Positions 24,605-33,028 of a DNA stretch of 64,000 bases are shown here, one piece after another; within the stretch, counting starts at the first letter, position 1, and every line of letters begins with the position of its first letter. The DNA is taken from positions 44,069 to 108,068 of the forward strand of contig ONKQ01000002.1 of NCBI GenBank assembly GCA_900318465.1, given 5' to 3'. Under the pieces are notes generated by a model. It made no database searches. It saw only the letters and a list, made by a program, of their open reading frames with translations, and was not told the origin of the DNA. Source of the DNA: an uncultured Bacteroidales bacterium. GTDB taxonomy: Bacteria; Bacteroidota; Bacteroidia; Bacteroidales; F082. Both the position numbers and the translations under genes were made by a program.

Positions 24605-25859
24605 TCTTCAGAATCTCCACATCGGTCTCTCGCATTCCGTTGCGTCCGAGGCGTCCGATGTGGTCGATGGTCTCTTCTGCATTGCAGCCGATGATGCCAT
24701 CGCCGCCAAGGAGGTTGTCGCCGTGTTTGCTCATCTCGTAGCCAAGGATGCCGGCTTCAACGGAGAGGGCGATTTTTCCCGCGCAGGAAGGCTTCGCGCC
24801 GTCGCAGACGATGCCAGCAGCCATGCCCAAAGCGTTCTCCAAGGTGTGTGCGATGATGTCGAGGCCTTCGCCCATGAGATAGGCGATGCCACAGCCTGCC
24901 GCACAACCCGCACTCACCGCACCACAATAGGCCGAAAGCCTACCGATGCCAGTCTTTTGGTGGATGGCGATGAGGTTGGAGAGGGTCACAGCGCGGATGG
25001 TGCGTTCCTCGTCGATGCCGAACTCTTCAGCGTAGGCGAGGACGGGCAAGCATACCGTCATGCCTTGGTTGCCGCTGCCCGAGTTGATGATGACGGGCAT
25101 CTCACAGCCGCTCATGCGTGCGTCGCTGCCTGCTGCTGCCCAGGCCTTGGCTTTTTGGCGCACGTCGTTGTTGAAGCGGAGAAGGGTGCTGCCAATGTTG
25201 GCACCCCATTTGCTCTTCAGGCCTTCCATGGCGATGGCTTTGTTGCAGGTCATCTGTCGCTCGATGACGGGACGCAGGTCGGCGAGGTCGGCGGTGGTGG
25301 CGAAGTCGTAAATTTTCTCCATTTTCAGGCACTCACGGTCGGTCATGTTGGCGTTGGTGTCGGAACATTCGCATTTAAAGAGCGACTTGCCGTCCTTCTC
25401 AATGCTGACCACGTTGGTGTGGTGCCCCGCAATGCGGACACTCGACGAGTGGTCGCCATCGTAGAGGCGCACAGTGATGTCTAAGCGGGCGACACAGTCC
25501 AACGGCTCAACGGTGATGAGGGTGGTTTCAAGGAAACGGGCGATTTCTTGTTTCTGTTCGGGCTTCACGTCAGCAATGACCTCTAACACATTGTCGGGGT
25601 TGCCGGCCACGATGCCTGCTGCCACCGAAGCCTTCAGTCCTTTCAAGCCTCCGGTGTTGGGCACGATGACGCTTTTCACGTTTTTGATGATGTTGCCTGA
25701 AGCCACAATCACTACACGTTTAGGCATGGTTCCCAATACTTTACGTGCTTTTGCAGCGGCGTAGGCCAAACAAATCGGCTCGGTGCAGCCCATGGCAGGG
25801 ACGAGCTCTTCCTTCAAGATGTTCAGGTAAGAGGTGTAAAGACAATCGCTTTTTTCCAT
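24591..25859 (-). CDS. cyuA: L-cysteine desulfidase (CyuA/UPF0597 family)
   Basis: 422-residue enzyme of the CyuA/YhaM (UPF0597, serine-dehydratase alpha-like) family, which degrades L-cysteine to pyruvate, ammonia and sulfide with an oxygen-sensitive Fe-S cluster. Visible signatures: AMGCTEP near residue 23, SGCEMPVIINSGSGNQG, and C-terminal CDGAKPSCAGK, supplying the cluster cysteines. Length matches. Start MEKSDC at 25859 is preferred; the longer frame from 25925 would run through the -7 box at 25877-25884. No cyuP transporter is adjacent. Old annotations may call it serine dehydratase. Confidence 0.9.
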   Translation of the reverse strand: MEKSDCLYTSYLNILKEELVPAMGCTEPICLAYAAAKARKVLGTMPKRVVIVASGNIIKNVKSVIVPNTGGLKGLKASVAAGIVAGNPDNVLEVIADVKPEQKQEIARFLETTLITVEPLDCVARLDITVRLYDGDHSSSVRIAGHHTNVVSIEKDGKSLFKCECSDTNANMTDRECLKMEKIYDFATTADLADLRPVIERQMTCNKAIAMEGLKSKWGANIGSTLLRFNNDVRQKAKAWAAAGSDARMSGCEMPVIINSGSGNQGMTVCLPVLAYAEEFGIDEERTIRAVTLSNLIAIHQKTGIGRLSAYCGAVSAGCAAGCGIAYLMGEGLDIIAHTLENALGMAAGIVCDGAKPSCAGKIALSVEAGILGYEMSKHGDNLLGGDGIIGCNAEETIDHIGRLGRNGMRETDVEILKIMVE

Positions 25860-25876
25860 TGTTTTAAATTTTGCTG

Positions 25877-25884
25877 CAAAGATA
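25877..25884 (-). promoter_or_regulatory. Promoter -7 box of cyuA
   Basis: CAAAGATA on the plus strand reads TATCTTTG on the minus strand, 17 bases before the chosen ATG. Confidence 0.6.
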
Positions 25885-25902
25885 AGGATTCTGTCGTTAC
25901 AA

Positions 25903-25934
25903 AACAAAACCCGCCCAATTTTCATCAGGCGGGT
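25903..25934 (-). terminator. Terminator of galactose operon
   Basis: ACCCGCC (25909-25915) pairs with GGCGGGT (25928-25934); read on the minus strand the stem is followed by TTTTGTTTTG. It closes the galK-to-permease operon. Confidence 0.75.
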
Positions 25935-25957
25935 CGTGAATTTTTTTTGAGCGTGGT

Positions 25958-27247
25958 TTAGTCGACTGGAATGTCCTTGTTCACGTTCTTCGAACCCACG
26001 AGGGCGTAGAAGAGAATGTAGGCAGCGCAGAACAGCACGACGACATAGCTGGTCATGTAACTGCCCGTCCAGTCGGCGACAAGACCTTGCAGACCAACCA
26101 TGATGGCGAAGCCGAAGACCATGGTCATAAAGGCACCAGAGGCAATGGCAGTGTACTTGCCCAAGCCTTCAGTAGCAAGGTTGAAGATGGCACCCCACAT
26201 CACCGAAGTGCAAAGACCTACAAGGATGAAAGCAAAAATGCCGACGGGGACTTGTGCCCAAATCACCTTCAAATTGGCCCAGTCGATGCCAGGGACATTG
26301 ACTTGCCAAGTTTGCGGAGCAAGCATACCAAACAGCACAAGCGCGATGGCCGCGATGGAAACTGTAGTCACCATAGCCTTGGAAGAAACCTTTCCGCCAA
26401 TGGCACCACCAATGAAACGACCGATGAGCATCATCAGCCAATAGACGGCCACGATAAGACCCGCGATAGTGCCGCTCATGCCAATGCCGGGCGTGGCTGC
26501 GGTAGGCTCAGAAGTCAGATACTGAAGAATGTAAGTAGGCGTTCCCACCTCGATGCCGCCATAGAGGAAGATGGCCAAAATGCCGAGTTTGAAGTGGCGG
26601 AACGAGAAGGCACTGTATTTGTCTTTCACTTCCGATTTCACTTCCACAGGCTGTTGTGGCTCATCAATTTTGGTAAAGAGGATGACGATGAAGCCGATGA
26701 CAAAGATGGCCAAGGCAATCAGCAGGGCAGGAGTGGCATCGGAGATTTTGGCTTTTGTGGCCTCGCCGATGAGCGCACCCATGAGGATGTAAACCGCCAC
26801 GGCAGCCGCCGAATTGAACACGCCACCGATTTGGATGAGTTGGTTGCCTTTGTTGCCGCCGCCGCCGAGCAGGTTCAGCATGGGATTCACGACGGTGTTC
26901 AACATGCACATGCAGAAACCAGCGATGAAGGCACCGATGAGATAGACACCGAAGCCCATGCTGCCGCTGGCCCATTGCACGAGGATGCCAACGATGCCCA
27001 CGGCAAGAGCCATCAGTGCGGTTTTCTTGTAGCCGAATTTTTTAATCAGCATACCTGAAGGGATGCCCATCACGAGGTAGGCGATGAAGTTGCCATAGTT
27101 GCCGATTTGCGACAGGAAGTTGCTGGCGCCGAATTGGTTTTTCACGATGACGGCCATCGGTGAACAGAGGTTGGTCACGAAAGCGATCATGGCGAACAGG
27201 GCGATCATGACGATGATGGCGCCCCATTGTTTCGTTTTTGTACTCAT
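25958..27247 (-). CDS. MFS sugar permease, FucP/GluP-like
   Basis: 429-residue major facilitator with 12 predicted transmembrane helices. Loop signatures IPSGMLIKKFGYKK after helix 2 and a long central cytoplasmic loop (EPQQPVEVKSEVKDKY) fit the FucP/GluP branch of H+-coupled hexose transporters. Last gene of the cluster galK, nucleotidyltransferase, galM, permease, all on the minus strand, so galactose or glucose uptake is the likely job. Followed by a strong terminator. Confidence 0.85.
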   Translation of the reverse strand: MSTKTKQWGAIIVMIALFAMIAFVTNLCSPMAVIVKNQFGASNFLSQIGNYGNFIAYLVMGIPSGMLIKKFGYKKTALMALAVGIVGILVQWASGSMGFGVYLIGAFIAGFCMCMLNTVVNPMLNLLGGGGNKGNQLIQIGGVFNSAAAVAVYILMGALIGEATKAKISDATPALLIALAIFVIGFIVILFTKIDEPQQPVEVKSEVKDKYSAFSFRHFKLGILAIFLYGGIEVGTPTYILQYLTSEPTAATPGIGMSGTIAGLIVAVYWLMMLIGRFIGGAIGGKVSSKAMVTTVSIAAIALVLFGMLAPQTWQVNVPGIDWANLKVIWAQVPVGIFAFILVGLCTSVMWGAIFNLATEGLGKYTAIASGAFMTMVFGFAIMVGLQGLVADWTGSYMTSYVVVLFCAAYILFYALVGSKNVNKDIPVD

Positions 27248-27283
27248 TATTTTTTGATTTAAAGATTTTACTATGTCTTTTCT

Positions 27284-27429
27284 AACTACGGATTTCGCGG
27301 ATTAAACAGATTTTTTGAGTCCTGAATTTGGCAACTTCGTTGCGGATAATACGGAAATCCGTACACATCGGCAGCTTTAGCTGCTAAATTCACGAATCGT
27401 CTTCCGTAAAATCCGTTTAATCCGTAGTT
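27284..27429. repeat. 146-bp intergenic element with 11-bp inverted ends
   Basis: AACTACGGATT (27284-27294) is perfectly inverted at 27419-27429 (AATCCGTAGTT). The interior has smaller palindromes: GCAACTTCGTTGC, ACGGAAATCCGT and GCAGCTTTAGCTGC. It fills the space between galM and the permease without coding capacity. MITE- or REP-like by structure. Confidence 0.7.
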
Positions 27430-27437
27430 TTCTTTCA

Positions 27438-28493
27438 TTACAGTGTTGAAAATTTAAAGATAATCGTTTCCAAATACTCCTCGCCTGAGCGCAAAATGGT
27501 GTTCGGGAAGTTGGGCTTGTTGGGCGAGTCGGGGAGGGCTTGGCACTCCAAAGCCACGCCGGAATAGTCCTCGTAAACATGGCCGTTCTTGCCTTTCGGA
27601 CAACCCGAAAGCCAGTTGCCAGTATAGACTTGAATGCCAGGCTGTGTGGTGTAAATCTTCACCATGCGGCCTGTATCATCATGCGACAACTCGGCTGCAA
27701 GGCAAAGTTTGTCCTTCTCAATGCCGTCGATGACCCAACAGCTGTCGAAGCCCTTGCCGTTGATGAGGTCGGGATAGGGCTCCTTGATGTCGCGTCCGAT
27801 GAGTTTACCTTCGGTGAAATCCATCGGAGTGTCAGCCACTTGAGCCATTTCGCCAGTCGTGATCAATTCTTTGGTGGCGGGTAGGAAGCGCGAGGCGTTC
27901 AAGCGCAGTTTGTGGTCGAGGATGTCGCCGTTGCCTTCGCCTTTTAAATTAAAATAGGTGTGGTTGGTCAGGTTGACGATGGTTGCACCCGACGAATACG
28001 CACTGAGGTGGATATTCAGTTCGTTCTCGTCGTTGAGGGTGTAGCGCACCTTGGCCACCAACTCAGCGGGATAGCCTGCCTCGCCGTCAGCACTGAGGTA
28101 GGTGAAAACCACACTCTCACCCACAAGGCGACTGGCCCATTTCTGGTTAGCAAATCCGATGCTGCCACCGTGGAGGTGATGTTTGCCGTCGCTTGTATTG
28201 AGTTCAAGTTGGTATTCTATGTCGTCAATCTTGAAGCGACCGTTGGCGATGCGGTTGGCGAAACGTCCGGGGGTTTTGCCCGCGCAAGGACCGTCGTTGT
28301 AGTAATCCCACGGATGTGGATAGCCAAGGGCGATGTCTTCCATGTGGCCGTAGCGGTCGGGCGTGACGATGCTGACAATCCCCGCGCCGATGTCGCTCAA
28401 CTGCACCTTCACACCATTGGCATTAGTAAGGGTGTAAAGTTTAATGTCTTTATTATCAGGGGTTTTACCCCAAGTTTTTACTTCGATGTTCAT
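27438..28493 (-). CDS. galM: Aldose 1-epimerase (galactose mutarotase)
   Basis: 351-residue mutarotase that interconverts alpha and beta galactose for galactokinase. Family signatures: GAGIVSIVTPDRYGHMEDIA, FANRIANGRFKI, HLHGGSIGFA (catalytic His region) and TNHTYFNLKGEG, with a C-terminal Glu in YSGVALECQALPD acting as the usual base. Length is standard. Third gene of the gal operon. A palindromic element lies between it and the nucleotidyltransferase. Confidence 0.94.
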   Translation of the reverse strand: MNIEVKTWGKTPDNKDIKLYTLTNANGVKVQLSDIGAGIVSIVTPDRYGHMEDIALGYPHPWDYYNDGPCAGKTPGRFANRIANGRFKIDDIEYQLELNTSDGKHHLHGGSIGFANQKWASRLVGESVVFTYLSADGEAGYPAELVAKVRYTLNDENELNIHLSAYSSGATIVNLTNHTYFNLKGEGNGDILDHKLRLNASRFLPATKELITTGEMAQVADTPMDFTEGKLIGRDIKEPYPDLINGKGFDSCWVIDGIEKDKLCLAAELSHDDTGRMVKIYTTQPGIQVYTGNWLSGCPKGKNGHVYEDYSGVALECQALPDSPNKPNFPNTILRSGEEYLETIIFKFSTL

Positions 28494-28503
28494 TGCTTTT
28501 GTT

Positions 28504-28592
28504 TAATTCGGAATGCGGAATTCGGAATTCGGAATAGGGCGAAGCCCTGTGTCGCATTGCGTATTCCGCATTCCGCATTCATAATTCCGCAT
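28504..28592. repeat. Intergenic palindromic element, GGAATGCGGAAT type
   Basis: GGAATGCGGAAT at 28510-28521 is inverted at 28563-28574 (ATTCCGCATTCC); flanking words CGGAATTCGGAATTCGG and ATAATTCCGCAT reiterate the same motif. The loop contains GGGCGAAGCCC, itself palindromic. Non-coding, between galM and the nucleotidyltransferase. Confidence 0.65.
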
Positions 28593-28594
28593 TT

Positions 28595-29500
28595 TTAACT
28601 CCATAAATTATTCGGATAAACTCCCTTTTCAATCAATTCGCGAATTTTCCGCATCACTTCGGGCTTGTCTTCCTTGTAGGTTACTCCGAACCAGAAGGCG
28701 TTGCTCGACAGCACTTTCAGCTTGGCCGAACCGTCGTGGATGCTTTGGTTCACCATCAGCGGGATGAAAAACTCCGCCTTGATGTTGGTTTGGGCAGGGC
28801 CTTTCAGGAACTCAACGAAGCCCTTCTCGGAATAGGCGAAGAAATCAGGCGTGAAGCCAAAGAAATTCATGGAAACCAAGGAATCCATGTCCAGCGGATG
28901 CGAGCCTGTTTCGTCAGTGTAAGCCGCGCCGCCGTCCTCGGTGTGCCCGATGGCCGTGCGCTCGACGATGGTCTGAAGGTTGCCTTCCGCGTCGGCGGTG
29001 CAAATGCCGCGACTCACCGTGCCGAAGTCCGACATGGTGTTGCGCAGCTTGTAGGCGACCATGCTGTAAGCCCCTTTTTTGCCCTCACATTCAGAGAGAT
29101 ACTTGGCCAAAACTTCGTAGGCTTCCTTGCCATAGAAGTCGTCGGCGTTGATGGCGGCAAAGGGTTCGTGGATCACGTCCTTGGCCATCAAAACGGCGTG
29201 GCAGGTGCCCCAAGGCTTCACGCGCCCTTCGGGAACGCTGAATCCTTCCGGCAACTTGTCAAGTGATTGGTACACATACTCCACGGGGATGCCGAATTTC
29301 TCCGTGTTGTTCACTTTCTTGAAGGCCTCGGCGAAGTCCTCGCGGATGACGAAGACCACCTTGCCGAAACCGGCGCGCTTGGCGTCGTAAATGGAATAAT
29401 CAAGGATGGCTTCGTTGTTCGGTCCTACGCCGTCCATTTGTTTCAGGGCACCGTAGCGCGAGCCCATGCCTGCTGCTAAAACTAATAATGTTGGTTTCAT
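28595..29500 (-). CDS. Sugar nucleotidyltransferase in gal operon
   Basis: 301-residue NTP_transferase-fold enzyme. The N-terminal signature LVLAAGMGSRYGALKQMDGV binds the nucleotide; Asp in AAINADDFYG is the metal ligand of the family. It resembles nucleotide-sugar pyrophosphorylases rather than GalT (no HxHxQ site). In this operon galactokinase and mutarotase are present while galT and galE are not seen, so it may charge hexose-1-phosphate (possibly galactose-1-phosphate) to UDP-sugar. That substrate is inference from context. Confidence 0.85.
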   Translation of the reverse strand: MKPTLLVLAAGMGSRYGALKQMDGVGPNNEAILDYSIYDAKRAGFGKVVFVIREDFAEAFKKVNNTEKFGIPVEYVYQSLDKLPEGFSVPEGRVKPWGTCHAVLMAKDVIHEPFAAINADDFYGKEAYEVLAKYLSECEGKKGAYSMVAYKLRNTMSDFGTVSRGICTADAEGNLQTIVERTAIGHTEDGGAAYTDETGSHPLDMDSLVSMNFFGFTPDFFAYSEKGFVEFLKGPAQTNIKAEFFIPLMVNQSIHDGSAKLKVLSSNAFWFGVTYKEDKPEVMRKIRELIEKGVYPNNLWS

Positions 29501-29603
29501 TGTATGTTTAATTGTTTGTTGTTGAATCGTTTAATTGTTGTTTGGTCACAAAACCAACAAAACCTATAAAACAAATGTCAAGGATGGGGAAAGCCTCCCA
29601 ACC

Positions 29604-29640
29604 GGCGGCTTTCCGGCGGCGACACGGTTGTGTAGCCGCC
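29604..29640. other. GC-rich hairpin between galK and nucleotidyltransferase
   Basis: GGCGGCT (29604-29610) pairs with AGCCGCC (29634-29640) in the 187-base spacer. It may be a transcript-processing or stabilising structure within the operon; no T run follows on the minus strand, so it is not a clear terminator. Confidence 0.4.
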
Positions 29641-29687
29641 CACCAATTCCTTTGAAGTTTTGCATTGTTTTGAATGTTTTGTGATAA

Positions 29688-30839
29688 TTATATTCTTCTC
29701 GCACCATCCGAAATCACCACATCGTAAACTTTAGGTTCGTGTCCGAATTTGGCGGCGAATTTCTCCTTCGCCGTGGCGATAAATGCCTCATACAGACCTT
29801 CTTTCACCAAATTGATGGTGCAACCGCCGAAGCCGCCGCCCATCACGCGCGAACCTGTCACGCCACATTCCTTGGCAATATCGTTGAGGAAATCCAATTC
29901 CTCACAACTTACTTCGTAGAGCTTGCTCATGCCGTAATGTGTGCCATACATACGGTCACCAACGGTTTCATAATCACCTTTTTCCAAGGCATCGCACACA
30001 TCAAGGACGCGCTGCTTTTCACCTATTACATATTCCGCGCGCATGTAATCCTCGGCGGGAATCTCGTTTTTCACCTCATTGAGCATTTCCATCGTTGCAT
30101 CGCTCAAATATTTCACTTCAGGATGCTTCTTGGCAATATGGGCACAAGCGTTCTCGCACGACTCGCGGCGCTTGTTGTAGGCCGACGAAGCCAACTCGTG
30201 TTTCACCACGGTATCAAGCAATACCACCTTGTAGCCCTTGGGGTTGAAGGGGAAATACTCAAACTCCATCGTGGCGCAGTTGAGGCGCATGAGGTGGCCG
30301 GCCTTGCCGAAGAGCGAGGCGAACTGGTCCATAATGCCGCACTTCACGCCAACATAGTTGTGCTCCGTTGCCTGACCAATCCGCGCCAATTCGAACTTGT
30401 CGATGCCGAGGTTGAGCAACTCATTGAATGCGAAGGCGAAAGTGCTCTCCAAGGCTGCCGACGACGACATTCCCGCACCGATGGGTACGTTTCCGTAAAA
30501 CACCGTATCGAAGCCTTCGAGCTTGTAGCCTCGCTTGATGATTTCGCGGCACACGCCGAAGATGTAGTTGGCCCAGTGGATTTGAGGGTTGTCTTCCTCG
30601 TTCAGGCCAAACTCGCGGTAGTCCTCCTTGTCGATGGAGTAGGCGCGCACCTTGTCCGTCCCGTTGAGGCGGATGCAAGCGTAGATGCCCGAATCAATAG
30701 CCCCCGGAAAAACGAAGCCGCCGTTGTAGTCAGTGTGTTCGCCGATGAGGTTGATACGCCCAGGCGAAGTGTAGACAACGCCCTCATTACCAAAGCGTTG
30801 CTTGAAAACAGATTTCAATTCTTCAGTAGTCATATACAT
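29688..30839 (-). CDS. galK: Galactokinase
   Basis: 383-residue GHMP kinase phosphorylating galactose at C1. Motif 1 with the galactose signature GRINLIGEHTDYNGGFV, motif 2 (ATP loop) GAGMSSSAAL, and motif 3 GSRVMGGGFGGCTINLV are all intact. First gene of the minus-strand gal operon (galK, nucleotidyltransferase, galM, permease). The AraC-type regulator gene lies 62 bp upstream on the same strand and may control it. Confidence 0.96.
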   Translation of the reverse strand: MYMTTEELKSVFKQRFGNEGVVYTSPGRINLIGEHTDYNGGFVFPGAIDSGIYACIRLNGTDKVRAYSIDKEDYREFGLNEEDNPQIHWANYIFGVCREIIKRGYKLEGFDTVFYGNVPIGAGMSSSAALESTFAFAFNELLNLGIDKFELARIGQATEHNYVGVKCGIMDQFASLFGKAGHLMRLNCATMEFEYFPFNPKGYKVVLLDTVVKHELASSAYNKRRESCENACAHIAKKHPEVKYLSDATMEMLNEVKNEIPAEDYMRAEYVIGEKQRVLDVCDALEKGDYETVGDRMYGTHYGMSKLYEVSCEELDFLNDIAKECGVTGSRVMGGGFGGCTINLVKEGLYEAFIATAKEKFAAKFGHEPKVYDVVISDGARRI

Positions 30840-30901
30840 TCGATTAATTTGGCCGCAAGATAGGAAAAAAAACGATTATGTGACTTGAATTTTTGATTTG
30901 G

Positions 30902-32017
30902 TCACGATTTTTTCTCCGTAAGGTATTGCGACGGCGTTTGCCCATACTTTTTCTTGAACGAGCGCAGGAAAGTGGCGTAGGAATTGAAGCCTGCCATCAT
31001 GGCAATATCTTCCAAAGAATGTTGGTTTTCAGAGTTTTGACTATCTAACATGGCTTTGGCATCCTCTAAACGGAAATCGTTGATGTAGTCGTAGAAGGTC
31101 GTATGAAGTTCTTGATTAATATGGTTACTGAGGTATTGCCGGTTGGTGCCCAAATGATGTGCCAACTTCTGCACTGTCAGTGTATTGTCCTGATAATACT
31201 GTTTTTCGCTCATGACCTTGTCGATGTCATAACCAATCAAGGGTTTGCCTGCATTGTGTTGGGGCGTGGTAGTGGCTGGTTCTTGAGGCTCATTTTCACA
31301 TTCGTCGGCGGGGGAGAGCGTGAACACCTGCTGATGTATCAGTTTGTGCATGACGTTTAAAACAATGCCGATGCAGACGAGGCAATAAAGGGTGTCGAAA
31401 AGCAGGTTGCGTCCGGTAGAGGGTTCTGTAAACCACGACTGTTGCGATAAGCTTTCAATAGCCCATAGCAGTTGGAAAGCGAAATAGAGGACAATCAAAA
31501 TGTTGCTCCATCGCAGGTCAAAATACTCAAGGTCTCCAACATTGTCCAGTAACATCCGAGTGTGTTTCTTGATGGAACGGACCAAATACACCAGTAAGGC
31601 TATCGAAACCGCCAAAGTGTATATTTGCATGACTGCCAAAACCATGGGATTTCGGCTAATAGCAAACAAGAGTAGGGCAATTATATAAGGTACTTCCAAA
31701 AGCAGAAGCTGATGAATCTTATATCGATTAGGAAAAACCAATGAGACCGCGAACATCATGTAACCGCCCACGATGATGTAGTCGAAAATTACCAAAAAGG
31801 TGTTGAGGAACTCGGAGTAAGGCTGATGGCGACAAGCCAATACCACGAAGTTATTGAAAAAGCAGACGCCATGCAAGATTAAGACAAAAGCAAAAATCCT
31901 TTGAAACTGGTGGTTTCGGTGTTTCATGAGCATGTAAATGCCGCATGACGTCAACAAACATTGCGTCATGCCAGATACGAAACAGAGCAGCAATATGTAA
32001 AACAAGTCGGTATCCAT
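30902..32017 (-). CDS. Membrane-embedded AraC-family regulator
   Basis: 371 residues. The N-terminal 210 residues contain about seven hydrophobic helices (LLLCFVSGMTQCLL, IFAFVLILHGVCFF and others), and the C-terminal 100 carry an AraC/XylS double helix-turn-helix (VQKLAHHLGTNRQYLSNHI; LEDIAMMAGFNSYATFLRSF). Membrane-anchored AraC proteins are common in Bacteroidetes as one-component sensors. Start at 32017 follows a -7 box (32023-32030) almost directly, implying a leaderless message. Upstream lie three direct repeats likely to be its own operator. Position suggests control of galK operon; not shown. Confidence 0.87.
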   Translation of the reverse strand: MDTDLFYILLLCFVSGMTQCLLTSCGIYMLMKHRNHQFQRIFAFVLILHGVCFFNNFVVLACRHQPYSEFLNTFLVIFDYIIVGGYMMFAVSLVFPNRYKIHQLLLLEVPYIIALLLFAISRNPMVLAVMQIYTLAVSIALLVYLVRSIKKHTRMLLDNVGDLEYFDLRWSNILIVLYFAFQLLWAIESLSQQSWFTEPSTGRNLLFDTLYCLVCIGIVLNVMHKLIHQQVFTLSPADECENEPQEPATTTPQHNAGKPLIGYDIDKVMSEKQYYQDNTLTVQKLAHHLGTNRQYLSNHINQELHTTFYDYINDFRLEDAKAMLDSQNSENQHSLEDIAMMAGFNSYATFLRSFKKKYGQTPSQYLTEKKS

Positions 32018-32022
32018 GTTGG

Positions 32023-32030
32023 CAAAGGTA
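32023..32030 (-). promoter_or_regulatory. Promoter -7 box of AraC-family gene
   Basis: CAAAGGTA on the plus strand reads TACCTTTG on the minus strand, five bases before the ATG. Confidence 0.55.
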
Positions 32031-32076
32031 CGGTTTTTCTCTCCTCTATTTAACAAATGATGCCATTTACCTGGAT

Positions 32077-32143
32077 TTTTTACGCATTGCAACTAAAATT
32101 TTACGCAATGATAACAACTGGCTGTGATTTTTACGCATTGCAA
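32077..32143. promoter_or_regulatory. Three direct repeats, probable AraC operator
   Basis: TTTTTACGCATTGCAA occurs perfectly at 32077-32092 and 32128-32143; a partial copy TTTTACGCAATG lies at 32099-32110. Start offsets are about 21 and 30 bp, that is two and three helical turns, as expected for tandem AraC-family half sites. The array sits 47-113 bp upstream of the regulator's -7 box. Confidence 0.6.
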
Positions 32144-32268
32144 ACCGATTTTTGGGCGAATGAAAGACCGATGCAAGGAATTATGGTGACATTTGCTCCA
32201 ATTTAATTTCATTCCAACAATTAACCCCGACGAGCCATAATGGGTAATAACCATGGCACATTAAAACT

Positions 32269-33009
32269 ATGAAAAATAAAAAGGTATTTGCAACCCTGTT
32301 TTGCGCAGGCATTTTTGCAACCTCGCTCATTCTCGCATCCTGTGGAGGCGGTGGAGATAGCGAAACAAAAACGAAAAACGAGGTGAAGTTCCAGAAATCC
32401 CCGAAGAACGAGATTTTGGGCGATTTGGTGAACATTTCATGTGAGTATGCAGCCAAGTGGAATGTCAGTGAAGCGGAGTATGAGGAAGCAAGACAGAAAA
32501 ACAAGGAAAAGTACGCTGACAACAGTGACAAAAGAGAGCAAAACTATGCAAAGATCAGTGCGGAGCATAAGGAGAGAGGGAAACAGATTGTGGCAGATGC
32601 CAATGCAGCCTTGGAAAAGGAAATGGCAACGCTCATCGGCAAGGACATTCCTTTTGAGTGTGAAGAGGGTTTGGGCTTTGAGGTCGTGGAGTGCAAGATT
32701 TCAGGAATTACCAAACACATGGGCAGTTGCAATAGGACGACGCTCACCTTTAATTACAAAGTGAAGCCAGTTGACGCAAAGATAATCGAAAAACTCGATA
32801 GCATGAGGTCTGGGCTTTACAAATGTCTTGATGCTAATGGGAATGTTCTGCTTGACTCCAAAGGCAACGAAGTAGAAACCAACGTATTGGGCATCTCCTA
32901 TAATGAAAAGAAGCAACTGAAAAATGGAGAGACTATAGAAAAAGAAGGTTGGTTTGTTTTGGAACCATGCTTTGCCAATTTTGCAAAAATCAAATTCGTA
33001 AAACCCTAA
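32269..33009 (+). CDS. Lipoprotein of unknown function
   Basis: 246-residue predicted lipoprotein with signal peptide and lipobox LASCGGGG (Cys about 25). A Lys/Glu-rich helical stretch (residues 60-110) is followed by a region with FECEEGLGFEVVECKI and a final beta-rich part. No known domain recognised. It is followed 19 bases later by the LamG lipoprotein gene on the same strand, so the two may be cotranscribed. Confidence 0.75.
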   Translation: MKNKKVFATLFCAGIFATSLILASCGGGGDSETKTKNEVKFQKSPKNEILGDLVNISCEYAAKWNVSEAEYEEARQKNKEKYADNSDKREQNYAKISAEHKERGKQIVADANAALEKEMATLIGKDIPFECEEGLGFEVVECKISGITKHMGSCNRTTLTFNYKVKPVDAKIIEKLDSMRSGLYKCLDANGNVLLDSKGNEVETNVLGISYNEKKQLKNGETIEKEGWFVLEPCFANFAKIKFVKP

Positions 33010-33028
33010 TTACAAATATCAAACAACA

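Noticed and set aside
26087-27058. His/Asp-rich plus-strand frame opposite the MFS permease
   Set aside because: Mirror of hydrophobic codons of a membrane protein; no start context.
29604-29640. Terminator inside gal operon
   Set aside because: Stem is strong but no T run follows on the transcribed strand.
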